Below, one piece after another: positions 1 to 11,921 of a stretch of DNA of 64,000 nucleotides (position 1 is the first letter of the stretch; each line of letters starts with the position of its first letter). Made by a program: the position numbers and the translations under genes. Location: NCBI GenBank assembly GCA_003999685.1, contig CP021230.1, forward strand, positions 558,001 to 622,000, written 5' to 3'. This DNA comes from Taiwanofungus camphoratus. Taxonomy: Eukaryota > Basidiomycota > Agaricomycetes > Polyporales > Taiwanofungaceae. The notes beneath the pieces were generated by a model that ran no database searches, had not been told where the DNA came from, and saw nothing but the letters and a program-made list of their open reading frames with translations.

Positions 1-1025
1 GAAATGCTGACAGTCATAGCGCAGCCAGTTCGCTCTACAGTGAAAATCGCACACCGTTCATGAATATTGCGGATGGAGACATCGGAGGAAACTCTATCAT
101 ATCGCTTCATTGCATTAAGAAATGAGCCTAGATAGCATGACATGAGCGCTATACCTGAGAACGAAAGAACTTCAAATGCGAGCTCAACCGAGGAAATTAT
201 GTTGTATGTAGCCGCCATGATGGTCACTATGTAAATGCGAGTGGTGGGACTAGTCGAAGGGCCTTCCGCGGCATTGGCATATCTGAGTTACCGCCAACCA
301 TAGGCAATGACACTCAGGCAATATAATCACCAAACTATTTATCCTGAGGTATGGGGTATCCAGTTGGGACTTCGTCAAGTCTATCCAGCATTCGGGATGG
401 GAAGCCGCAAGTCAGGTAGTTCTGGAAATGTGCAAATGCAAGTAGTGACAGTCATGCGTTATCCGACTGCGTATTTATGATTCTCCGGCAAGCCAAGAAA
501 AGAATACATCTCGTGGCCAGCACGCTACTTGCGCCATCTGTGCTGGGCTCGTCGAGCGGTTCGAGACGAGATACTACGATATGTAGATACAACATGTAAG
601 GCATTTGGTCAGCAAGTATGTCCAGACTCGAAATCTGATACTCTGCACTGAGCACTCACACGATAGATGTGCCATATCATTGATGGTCGTTATTGGTGTA
701 TCAGGAGGTACGTTGCATTTGGAGAAACAGACTCCCAGAGTTGAAAGAAAGATCAAATACGCAAGTTCTACAGTAAAGGAGTACCAAACAGTTTGAAACT
801 ATAGTTTGACAGAACTTTTGGGAAATGCTAGCGCCGGGGTCATATTTTAAACAATTACATAAATATGTAACAGTCTAGTCTGTTCTACACCTGAGCTTTC
901 GGGACACATGCTCTTGTAAATGAATTATCTCCCTAATTTCATGAACAACTTGCCCCTCAAATAGGTTTGCAAGGCTACGACAAGTTACGTAGAAGGACGC
1001 CAGTAAAACGAACATCGTGGAAGCT
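1..1025. other. 5' flank with no recognisable gene
   Basis: About 1 kb of moderately AT-rich sequence upstream of RIT1. Only short overlapping open frames occur on both strands, none with a recognisable motif, codon bias or splice-linked continuation. It probably holds the RIT1 promoter and possibly the end of a gene lying outside the window. I see no repeat or RNA gene. Confidence 0.5.
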
Positions 1026-2823
1026 ATGGAACTTGGAACCTCCAGTCATTTTCTCGATGAAGAGCTTGCACTCTCTCATCTTCGGAAGGAGTCACTAGAC
1101 TTGTACAATCGGATTCATTCCATCTTTGAAGACGTCGCATTCGTGAACGAAGTTCGTGCCTCATATCCTCAGCTGCCTGTTATACGTGAGTATGCAGTTT
1201 GGCTATCAGATCATGATTCAGAGGCCCAGAGTCACTTATTGTCGTCTCATCAGCAAATCTGCGTTGCGGTGCTTGGTATGTTGATTCATTAATTGTAGGC
1301 TTTGCATGTTTCTACTATTGAAAGATCAGGTTCTGACGACCCGAAAGGCTGCAAAAGAACCGGCATATTTCAAGTCTACAGATGGTCATTTTGGAAACTG
1401 GAGTTTTAACTTAAGGCGGCCTAATCTACACTTGCTGTCCACAGTAATCACGGCTGGAGGGTAGGTAGTCCATTCTTCCGTTTGAGCGTTTGACATTCAG
1501 ACACCATTATCCTTAGATTAATCCTTGTTGACTCCACTAGAGCGGGAAAGCGAATCCCGGATGCTCTTTCGAAAACTGTGCCTATCTGGTGCGCTGTGAT
1601 AAATCGCGCTGTACGCCGTTACTTTTCGGATTCGGAAAAGTCCCGATGGGACACAAAGCTATATTGTCCACCTGGTGTGGTCAGCGCGCAAGAACAAGAT
1701 CAGATAGAGACACGGCTTGATGATTGGGCAGAATCTCTTCTCGTGAGTCAGCAGCGCAGTCTAACGGGGTAATGACTTAAGATGTGCAGACGTCTTCGTA
1801 TACTTTACCTAATCTGCCGCTTCCCCTCAGACCGTTGTGGATTACACCATCGACATCAGGTTTTCCTCGTGTGTTATCTGGTAAAAACGAAGGATTTTTT
1901 TCGATCATATGCGTGTCTGCATCGAAACAGGTACAGGATGGACTGGAGAGGCGCTCAAACGGCTTCGCATACGTACAAGGCTCTGGAGATGATCATGAAC
2001 TCTGGGCGATGGTAAGTCCATCATGCATGTTGGTTGATACTGTGCTTTTTAAGAGCTCAGTTCGAGTCAAATACGTCAGGGTCTGACTCCTCAATTATTC
2101 TGGGAGAACACGGATGAAATCTTGGAAGCAGATCGTTCAGGACTTCCGGTTTTGATCCTTTCCCTTGTTAAGCGGTCCCAAGGCGACTTGCACAATGATA
2201 AATGGGGTGCAATGCCTACATCGATTTTTCAGACGGATGATCTCATTCTTGTTGGAGCCGTTCCTGATCTGCCAACGCCCCTGCAATTCCGTCTGCCCGA
2301 TATACCAGAAGAAATTGGATTTGTTATCATCACGTCATCCACAAACATCATCAATAGCATCCAGAGTCAGCTCTGCGAAGAACGACAGAAGAGCGTGCTT
2401 CTTTTACAAATGTCAGAAGGGAAGAAGGAGCAAATTCATTTTCTGCAAACCATTCTACCTCGATCACTTGCTTTCATCGGTGCCAGACTGTCCGCTGGAA
2501 TTCCGACGTGCATTTGCTGCGACAGTGGCAAGGATGCCAGCGTCGGAGTAGCTTTAGCTGTTCTCCAGACGTTCTTCGATGACTCAGGAGGTTTCCTTGC
2601 AACAACAGTGCAACAAGAGATGCTCAGTATGTCTAATGCTATAATCTAATGCGTACAATACCGATAAAACACAGGGAACTCGGCTAATAAACAGTCCATC
2701 AGTAAACGGCTACAGTGGATTATATCAAGCAGACCGCAAGCTAATCCCTCCCGCGCGACACTCAAGCGAGTAAACGAGTTTTTTCTGACCTCATCTTCCT
2801 TCCGGCGCCAACGCAGAGCCTGA
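1026..2823 (+). CDS. RIT1: RIT1, initiator tRNA A64 2'-O-ribosyl phosphate transferase
   Basis: The family adds a phosphoribosyl group to A64 of cytosolic initiator tRNA-Met, which keeps that tRNA out of elongation. Start ATG at 1026. Spliced segments in order carry the family signatures: PVIPNLRCGAW (joined across an intron near 1193-1255), YFKSTDGHFGNWSFNLRRPN (about 1365-1425), ILVDSTRAGKRIPDALSKT (from about 1520), AYVQGSGDDHELW (about 1965-2010), GLTPQLFWENT, and near the C-terminus DASVGVALAVLQTFFDD. The last exon, from about 2690, gives SKRLQWIISSRPQANPSRAT and stops at 2821-2823. I infer five to seven introns; the one after residue ~65 could be only about 35 nt. The product is about 480 residues, usual for the family. 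It converges on the RIM13-like gene, whose stop lies 13 nt away. Confidence 0.9.
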
Positions 2824-2836
2824 TAGACCCGCCAGC

Positions 2837-5800
2837 CTAGATTGGATTTGATGCCACCACACTAAGCTGTCTTACAGGCTCTACCTTCACATTTGTGGTT
2901 GAGCTGTAAACAAGCAATCGAAATGCCCTCGTGACTCCTGGATTGTAGGTTGAAGGCACTGCGAAGTAGGTACCTGGCTGGAGCGTGATCTGCGGCGTGA
3001 CCGCTCCTCCAGTTGCGTCAGAATAGGGTCCAGAAGTCGCAACAAGCACTCCCAGTGACAGAGACCTAGGGGCCAGCTGGAAAAGGGTGATGTTTACAGA
3101 GATAGCGGGAGAGGGTTCAATCAATTGCAGGCGGATTCTAAAGGAAGATAATGAGTGGAGCAGATAGTTGCCCAATGTAACGTATGAGAAAGTACTTCAG
3201 CTGGGTCTGAGATGCAACTTGTATTTCATACAAAGGGTTGCTCATGTACTTCTTGAAACTCGGGCTTCCACCTGCATTTTCAGCAGTCCTGGGGTACAGT
3301 CAGATTTGGATCGTGCTAAAAACAGTAGTTGCCCACCAAGCATCCCGGATGACTCTACTAAACATCCCTGCACCCTCTTGTGGTATAGGAGCGATGTCGA
3401 AGCGATGAGAACTACCCACCCTCAAGAAAAATTGTCCCAATCGGTGAGGTTCAAATGCAGAAACAATTAGAGTATAGTCTCCCACTTCATCGCCGCGATC
3501 ATCAGGGACAATCAAATTTCTGGTAGACTACGGAACACACCTGGCAGGTCACTCATGCTTTGAGCATAGCCATAACTATAAGGGCCTGTCGTGGCAGCAA
3601 TCTTGTCGGGACCCATCCTGAGAAAATATGAACCGTGTCAGGGTGAGAAGTGGAGCTGAACAGCCTTACTCCGCGACTCGTTCCCCTTGAGACCAAACTA
3701 GTGAAGCATTCATAGGGAGCTCTCGCGGTCCTTGTACAACAAACGTTGTGTGAGCTTTCACGCGCACGCTCTCGGGGGATGAAGCTTGACTAGGCGGGTA
3801 TATGCGTAGATGATATTGGGGGTTGTCCAGGAAGGTCGGACAGCCATGGCTACCACCGGCAGTCTTGCTCGTGAATGCACCATCAATCTTGAGAACATGA
3901 GTAGTATTCCAGGCGAAATGGTGATGACTAACCTGCTTGACGTGAAGAGTCTTTGCGGCATCTTCTATCCATGACATAGTGGCATGAGAATATACAGTTA
4001 TAGTGAAACCCACATCGTCCATATCACCGTCATACGATGCTGTCAAAGATGACACAGCAGTTGGAGTAGAGACACGCATCTTAGCCTGAGTGGCTAATGC
4101 TATAATGCAAATCGTCCCACACAGGCCGAGCAGACTCACCAGGACATGGATACTGTTAGAGTATTCACCCTATATGATCGTTGTGAATCTGCAGCTTCCC
4201 GCATATCTGATGACATACCTTCAATGGAGCAGATCGAAGATCATTTGCAAGAATGGTAGAATCGCTTTCGCTGTCCACTAGTAGAGATATATACTCCGAC
4301 TGACGCCTGGTATCCTGAGTATGGCGGGTGAGTAGAAGCCACACTTCGTGGCCATCTCCCGTAATCTGGTCAATCTCAGTTCTCAGCTGCAGACGGAAAT
4401 GACATGCTGATGGTTGGCGGTGAGCACGAAGCGCAATCCTCCCGACGAAATCACATACAGCGATTTTGACCGCCTGGCACCTTTACCGACTCCCACATAC
4501 CGTGAAACACAAGCTGGTTCCGAAAGATACCCGGATCCCAACTCAAATAGATCCCATCGAACACCTGGCACGCTCTGTCCCATGATATGTCAAACGTTCC
4601 TGCAGCATTTCGCGTCAGCCTGAGGCCCGAAAGACTCAATATGTGTGCTTACGTGACGGTCGCAGTTGTTCTCGAGACGAAGCTAGACCTTGAATGAAAT
4701 CAGTAACAGAACTCTCACTTGTCGACGGTTGCACCCAAGTATCAAGCACAGTTAACCGACGGTCCTCAGTTGTTCCGTGGACGTCTTTGTAGTGACAAGT
4801 AAGCATGTGAATCCCAGCGTCGATACCCTACAGACTTACCAATCACAGCATAACAGTGAGCAGGTAACAGTGCCACTGCTGTCGGCTCTGAAGCTGATAC
4901 GTTCTCTCCAGTACCTAAAGTAAGTAAACAATGCCCTGAAGAGACAGACTCCGCTTAGTCATCGTTACTCCCTTCCTGAGAAGTACAGATACTTACCTTT
5001 GAAGAATCCATCTATGATACGGGCCCATGTCTTTTCTCGTTGGAATTCAGCACTATTGGTCGAACGTAAATTAGCATGCTAGTATGATGGTATAGTGATG
5101 CAACCTTCTTGTATCTAGATGTTCAGGTATCCATCCTGCTAGAGCACTTCAAACAAGGTTAAATTAATTCCGTTGGAACTGGAAGAATAGCCCACTGTAG
5201 ATCTATACATGAATTTCTGAAAAGAAGGAATTATCCCTGACGTCTACTGAAGATTCGAGCGACCTACGATCCGGGAAAATCATATCCACCCATTAATCTC
5301 ATGTACTTTGAACAGTGTTGGATGATATCAACATCAGCATGGGATGATGTTATATTCACTCACAGCCTTTTCCAGAAGAGCGGGCCAGATTTGGCGCTTG
5401 TTGCCCGTAGACATGCACATCAGGGAACCGTCGGGATACATCGGCAATTTGTCGTCGATTCCTGGTGTAATAAATCCCTTAGAATATGCACTGGAGCAAT
5501 GAATTTGTGGCTTACTTATCTGTGAACAATCTAGTCAGTTATTGAATCAAATTATATAGGGAGATCTTACGCGTCGATATGCTCCATTGAACAGCATGCG
5601 AAAGTCAAAATACCCCATCGTTGAGCTGTATAGAAGACCACCAGGAGCTTGTGGATGTAGACATGACAGGCCAATCTATCACCCATGGATATTTTTACAA
5701 CGCCATAATCCAAATCGATTACTCACCTTTGACTGGAACCGACGGTGATGTTCAATACAGACGGCGATAGAACCACAAACGGAGCAGTCAGTGATGATAT

Positions 5801-6400
5801 GCTGAATTATATCTTGAGGCAACAGTGGCGATTGGGGCAAGTACATTTGGTCCTCTTCGGTGAGAAATCGGCGCCACTCCGCATGATTCCGTCGCTGATC
5901 GTGAGAAAGATTGGGTTGGCTGCAGGAGTTTCACAATGAACACGCTATAGAAGGAACAAAAAAGGCCAAGCCGCACGATGTATCATCTGCTGATGTCGAA
6001 GGGTCTTCATCCCAGAGAGGAAACCGTACATTATTGACGACCGACGATTTTCTCAGCACATACACCTGTTCTTCTGTGAACAGCTATAAACAGCGGTATA
6101 ATCGGCGGCAGTATGAGTCGATACTCACGCTCAGAGAAATGGTCCTTGATCACGGGGGTCAAATCCGGCCTGATGGCTTTGATTTTCTCTGCACGCTCTA
6201 TTGCTTTACCTGCCTGGCTCTTGCAGGTAGAGCGCGACTTGCCGTCCGTGCTGGTCTGGCTCAAATGAAGGAAATCCGCCGCGGCCTTGACATAGAAACG
6301 ATAGGCACGATCTAGATCTTTATGTAGCTCGGCCTTGGCGGCCTTGGAATACGTTGTCTGTGCCAAGACGGAAATTCATGAAGATCTTCCGAGCGGAAAA
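2837..6400 (-). CDS. RIM13: RIM13/PalB calpain-like cysteine protease
   Basis: Predicted cysteine protease of the ambient-pH (Rim101/PacC) signalling pathway, which processes the Rim101/PacC transcription factor at endosomes. The N-terminal MIT-type region (about 6115-6360) contains SKAAKAELHKDLDRAYRFY and LHLSQTSTDGK. The protease core shows WRRFLTEEDQ, then ITDCSVCGSIAVCIEH with the presumed catalytic Cys (near 5780), FDFRMLFNGAYRR, IDDKLPMYPDGSL, WPALLEKA, YMRLMGGYDFPGS, EKTWARIIDGFF and LLPAHCYAVI with the presumed catalytic His (near 4855). The third triad position reads LTVLDTWVQP, Asp where calpains usually have Asn. Two C-terminal calpain domain-III blocks follow (TAGGSHGCPTFLDNPQY; TAENAGGSPSF). 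More than ten short introns. The first coding exon is unresolved, so the 5' limit is approximate. A conserved segment near 5150 does not read cleanly. Confidence 0.87.
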
Positions 6401-6967
6401 TTACCCAAGCAAAGCATGCTTGCCTCTGCTTCCTGAAACGTGATATCGACTCGAGTAGACGACATTTTCAAGGCATTCGAGATGACCAGTGGCAGGGCGT
6501 CTGCATAACTTGATTTCGCCCCTGCAAAGCGGATGATGGTCAGTAGTATGGTAAGATGGCAGGAAGATAGTGTATAAGGTCCTCAGGCAGTGCGCGTTAC
6601 CAAATATGTGCGGATCGTCCAAGTTTAGACTCCGGTTTTCAGCGGCCGAGATCCTTTAGCTGAGCGTCGCGGCAATAATTGCGACGAGACACATGCTGCC
6701 ATAAGTAGCACGCACTTACTTAGCTCATGCCACCAGTATCCGGTTTTGTATCACTGAGCAGCGAGGCGAAGGTACCAAGTATATACCCAAAAATATCTGT
6801 ATATCAAGTCGAAGTACTAATGACCACAGCGCTCAAATTACATAGTAGGGAGGCACTGGGTTCTACCATATCTATTAGAAGGTACAAGCTATGCTACAAC
6901 TGTCCCATTTGTAAATCGTCACCAAGTATTAGTAGCCAAACACAGTACAAGTGTTCCAGAATGAAAA

Positions 6968-8728
6968 TCATGAAAATTGGCACACGCCGCAGTTGCCTGC
7001 AGCTTTCAGGCCCGTGCCACGTAAATCACAATTCTGCAGGCTTGTCAACGAGCAAAACGAGCCGGACACAGATCCTGTCAGGTCCGTATTATTCGAAAGC
7101 GTCAATAGTTGCAACTTTGGAGGGAAGTTTCCGGGTAGGGGTGGACTGAGGTTATTATCGTCGAGATGCAGTTCAATTAGGGACGACAACGAGGAGATTG
7201 AAGCGGGTATTGTTCCATTGAGAGAAGTCGATGATAAATCACTGGATACCATGAACATTAATATGACGTTCATGCTACAATGATATCGCAGAAGGAACCT
7301 ACAGGAGCTTCATCGACCCTTGAAGAGAGGAACTCGAGGACAGAGCAGGCAGTTGGTTATTGAGCGGCTGATTGTTCACCACCCTACAATTGATATACGG
7401 TCCGATAAATCCCAATCATATGTCATAACACCTTGCGAACCGGCACTTACAGATTCTGCAAAGACAGATCGGTCAGGCTTGATGGAAGGTCGCTTCCCAT
7501 TTGAGCATTCTTAACCAAAGTCAACGTAGTAACCTTGCTTAGTGAGGTGAATAAATTGTCAGGGAGCGCGGTGATTGCAGTAGACTCCAGTCCCAGAGTC
7601 ATAAGGGCGGTCAGGCTGTTGATGGAAGACGGCAGAGAACCAGCTGTAGCGGAGAGTCTTATTGATTTAGCCCACACACATCAAGACAAACCAAACCTGC
7701 CTGGCACGTTTGTATCACCGATGACCTGAAGACTCTGCAAACCGCTAAGGCCCCCAATCTCACTCGACAAAGTCGCTGGGACTTCCGGGAACGTCAACTG
7801 TCTGTTGTAAAGGTATAAGCATCATTGATCATATCAGCAGTGCTAAAGCAACCTACAAGGAAGACACTCTTCCACTTCCATCACAAGAAACTCCACTCCA
7901 TGAGCAGAAGAGGACGTTCTTAACCCAACCGCCGGTTGTCAAACCGCTCTGACCGTTACTGTTTGCAAGGTCAAATATACTACGAAGAGAACAGAATTGT
8001 ATAGCGTTCTCGATTTGCTGAGCATCTTGCGGATTTCCATCGGAAAAGTCGGAAGGAACACCCTGTAGAATCGGAAAACAGGTCGAGCACGGATACGAGG
8101 ACGCGTTAGCCGGAGCATTGATGTTATACTCGGAAAGACACTGCTGTGCAGCAGCTGAGAGAGTGGTAGTGGTCGAGGTATTGGGCGCGCTCCGCGAAGA
8201 CGTTCCCGTCGAGTTCAAGGTGCGAACATTCAGGAATACCACATTTCCGAACAAATATAGGAGCAATATGATCAGGATGGCGATCAAGATCCTGTCTCGT
8301 TTCCGCTTCTTGCGCCGATCGCGATGACATGTACAGTGCTCGCAGCAGTGGCGTTTCTCTATGTGCAGAGGAGGCCAGGCAGGTAACTGTGGAGGCTGCA
8401 TGGGTACAATATCAGGCTCCCGTCCTCGTCCGATAGTTCGCACATCGAAGAAAAGCCTTGTAAAGCGGTCGCGCAAGTTGCTGCGCGCAGTATGGGGAGT
8501 AGTAGGCATAGTTCCAGCCTCCACGTCCCTTGTCGGTGACCTGATGGTTCCAAGGTTGACAAGCGTCGAATGTGTGCGCGACGGAGATGGCGGTGATTCC
8601 GGTGAGAAGCGTGAGGATTCCACAGGATGACGATCGTGAGGAGGCACGAGTATGGTCAAAGGCTCTCTTGACTTGGAATTACGATCCCAAGAGAACCTGA
8701 GCTCGGGGAGCGATATTTCATGGCTCAT
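6968..8728 (-). CDS. Single-pass membrane protein with leucine-rich-repeat ectodomain
   Basis: Starts MSHEISLPELRF at 8728. The first ~135 residues are Ser/Pro/Arg-rich and disordered, followed by a Cys/His cluster (CCEHCTCHRDRRKKRKRDR) directly before one membrane helix (ILIAILIILLLYLFGNVVFL). The rest should be extracytosolic. A cysteine-containing segment with SWSGVSCDGSGRVSSL resembles the N-terminal cap of plant-type LRR proteins. It is followed after short introns by leucine-rich repeats: GGLSGLQSLQVIGDTNVPG, LPSSINSLTALMTLGLEST, IPASISSLSSLIELHLDDN and SGSFCSLTSLQNCDLRGT. The stop lies at 6968. Such type II LRR membrane proteins are common and lineage-specific in Agaricomycetes. No enzyme domain is visible and the ligand is unknown. 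Exact introns between 6968 and 7855 are approximate. Confidence 0.75.
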
Positions 8729-9135
8729 TAGGCGACGTCGGGGTGGTGAAAGCGGTACAAAGCAGTGTCAGAAGAGGATGCCCAACGATCATACACAGGA
8801 TTTATGTTGAGTAACGGCGCTCCTCGCTAGTAGGCACATTGACCGTAAAGAACAATGGATATTCAAGTGCCGTACTCGCTCCGAGTCAAACCACACCACA
8901 AGCAGTAGCATGATTGGTCGTATAGAATGAATAAAACCACCACAATACAAGTGATCCTGGCTAGGGACAATACAACGACAGCGGATAGACGCCGAGAGAC
9001 AAAAGATATGTAGTACGTGCCTGTATCTGAATTTATCATTTATTTGTCTCATTTGCTTATTCTATAAAATATATTACGTAATTTAAGTCCAAATACGGTA
9101 CATCCTGGTCTACCGCGACGCTGACAGCAACGGCC

Positions 9136-10123
9136 ATGACTGACTTCTTGACACGCGAGAGCGAGCTCTTGGGGGAAGAGTTCACTGGTACTCCAACTGG
9201 AGGAACATACGCCACTGCTGGCGGGGAGATTGACTTCGACCGTGCCGCTTCTGCCTTTCCAGACATCTCGCTAGATGGTTCTGGCGACATCCCTTCTCCT
9301 ACAGTTGCTGCGCCACCATCCAAAACCTCAGGGTTCTCGTTCGATGACTTCGATAGTCCGCCAATGGAGAGGGTGACAGAGGTGAAAGTGACTGGTGACG
9401 ATGAGATTGAGAAGTTTGAGAATGAGTTCCCCGACATTGAAGTACCTCAGGTAGGGTGTGGGTGTATATGCGGCAGGCGTATTCTTGACGCGTTTGTATC
9501 TGCTTTCCTAGTCCCTACCACAAAACCGGCCGTTGTTTGGCACGGCACCGACTTTTGCTCCACAGCCCCAGCCCTCTGCCTTCTCTTCGACTCCCATCCT
9601 AAATCACACAGCAGAGGAAGACGAACCCCAAGTCATTAAGTGAGTAACATTCCGTAGTACGACACGTGTTTTTGCTGAGGTTTCGTTCCCAGGGACTGGC
9701 GTGAGAGGCAAGCAGCTGAGATCAAGGCTCGCGATGAAGCTTCAAAGGCGAGACGCGAGGAAACAATCTCCAAAGCGGAAGAGGCCATTGATCAATTTTA
9801 CGAAGAATATGCCGCAAAAAAGGAGAAGAACATCCGGGAGAACAAGTGCGCATCTCAAAAGCTTCTTCGCCCATCATGCTGCATCTGACGTGACTGTTGG
9901 CATGATCAGGGAACACGAGGAGGAGTTCCTTGCCCAACTCTCGGAGTCCCTGTCTAATGGCACTACGTGGCAGCGTATCGCTGACCTCATTGAGCTGCAG
10001 AACTCTCAAAGCAAAACTATCGCAAGAGCTGGGGCAGGCACCACAGATCTCTCTCGTTTCAAGGAGGTCCTTCTGCGTCTCAAGAGAGAGGGCGATGCGG
10101 CACCGGGCGCCGCAGGTTATTAG
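9136..10123 (+). CDS. CLC1: Clathrin light chain
   Basis: Regulatory subunit that binds the clathrin heavy-chain hub on coated vesicles at the trans-Golgi and plasma membrane. Four exons, all phases consistent: 9136-9450, 9512-9639, 9693-9845 and 9910-10123. The acidic N-terminal third (MTDFLTRESELLGEEFTGT, then FSFDDFDSPP) leads through a Pro/Ser linker (FAPQPQPSAFSSTP) into the conserved helix DWRERQAAEIKARDEASKAR, the heavy-chain-binding coiled coil, continuing with EEAIDQFYEEYAAKKEKNI. The C-terminal block has WQRIADLIELQNSQSK and SRFKEVLLRLKREG. Length of about 269 residues fits the family. The neighbouring J-domain gene is convergent, about 300 bp downstream. Confidence 0.95.
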
Positions 10124-10418
10124 ATGGATGAGACATTTGTTATCATATGCATGGATGTAATTGGCAGATATGCGGTCCCGTCTTTGTCTGGACATCTTTC
10201 CTTTCCGTCGTTATAGCATTCTCCATACCGTCTTAACGTTTGACTTCCGCTGAGGTGACACAGGCACTTTACTACAACGTGTCCATCAAGAGCAACACGC
10301 GTACCAACGCAAACGTAGTACTCCAAATCTAGTTCGATCTTAATTTGAGCGTGATATTGTGATAGGTATACACCAAGGGCCAAAATACAAACCGACATAT
10401 TCTACAGGTCTAAATAGC

Positions 10419-11872
10419 TCACAATGACTGCGATCGGCCGCGCACATACCCCGCGGGTATATGCTCATCCGCTCTCGCCAAGTGCGACCCGCGTAACGGG
10501 CTTTTCAGCGAAGGCTCTGGTGGTGGAGACGGCGTCGGTGAAGGCATACCCGTCCTCGTCACCCATCTCTGCTCCGCTTCTCGCTTCTTCTCGATGGCAG
10601 CGTCGACAGCACTTTTCAATGGGCCGCCATCTCTAAGTTGGGTCTCGATGATCATCTTCTCCATTTCTGCTGTGAGTAAATCGATCACTTCATCAGCAGG
10701 CTTTTCGATTGGCGGTACATATGCGAACGTCGCATCTGTGGTTTGCGTGCCTGTCCGCGGGCCATGAACTGAGTGCAATTCAGTCTGTACCTGTGATGAC
10801 ACTTGAAGCGCCGCACAGTCAGCCCCACGCATCAGATAACATTGCATAAAGCATTACCTTCCCGATCAATCAACCTAGCCAGCAAGCCTATGCGCTCGAT
10901 CTCGCCCTGTAATTTCTTCGAGTCGACATGATCATTTACTAACGAGGGGAATAGTACGGGTGCCACTCTCGATAGGGCAACGGAAAGGAACATGAAAAGG
11001 GAGTGCAAGAAGCGGATATGCTGGTAGGCCACGCGTCTCGGCCATATAAAGGCGAAGACCCGCACTAGCGCGGGGGACGTGGACTCGGGGAAGATTTCGG
11101 GCAATACGGAGATGTTAGAATGCGGTGATAGTGATGGACTTAAGATGAGGACGGCCTCGTAGGCGCATACAGTATTTAACAACACATAACGCCACTTCAT
11201 CGGGGATGAGAGGTTCATGAGTCAAAAGAGCTCAATGTGCAACAGACATGAACTCACATATGAGACACCGCTAGGTGTGCTCATGAACGACCAGAACAGG
11301 AGGCAACATGTCGCCACAATATAAAACCCCGCTGATTGCACGACTCCATGACGAACGTAGTCCCGGTCAGTTACACAAGTCGTCCACCGCAAAGCATCGG
11401 GACCGAATCTTCAAGAAGCCATGTTTCAATATTAGCTGTGCATATGTAAGCCTGACGAACCTGTCATACGCGTATCGCGTCACTGGGTTCTTCAACGCCT
11501 CGAACGCATCACGTACTTCCATGAACGCGCCCTCACCCTGTTGACCCACGCGATCGGGATGGTTCTTCCTTGCAAATTGCCGGAACGCAGCCTTGAGCGC
11601 GTTCTCGTCCGCATTAGGACCCACGCCCAGGATCTCATAGTAATTTGGCGCCATCGACACCGCCGCGTCCCAAAAGTTGTACAGCAGATAGCTTACGACC
11701 GCGAATGCGTAGAGGTATCGGTAGTGTCGCACGTATAATGTGCTTTGTGGAGGAGGAGAACTGCGTCGGAGGACATTGCGGTACACATAGTGAAACAGCG
11801 GAAGCAGCTGGCGCGTGGCGAAGTCTGGGAGATAGGACCAGCCCGCGACGGAGAGAATGAGTGACAGCATAG
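10419..11872 (-). CDS. Membrane-anchored J-domain (Hsp40) protein
   Basis: Predicted Hsp70 co-chaperone anchored in a membrane, probably the ER. The start chosen is the ATG at 11872, giving the hydrophobic N-terminus MLSLILSVAGWSYL; an in-frame ATG at 11921 would add 16 residues. A second hydrophobic stretch (YLYAFAVVSYLLYNFW) comes before the J domain (NYYEILGVGPNADENALKAA), whose HPD motif is intact in FARKNHPDRVG. After an intron near 11400-11450 come further membrane segments (AGFYIVATCCLLFWSF; WRYVLLNTVCAYEAVLIL; RFLHSLFMFLSVALSRV). The C-terminus is Pro/Ser-rich and disordered (PSPTPSPPPEPSLKSPLRG), ending at 10419. This multi-helix J-protein type is widespread in fungi but poorly characterised. 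Confidence 0.82.
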
Positions 11873-11921
11873 TGATGACAGGCCCCCGAGAGAAAATTAA
11901 CCTGCATTTGAAAATGAGCAT

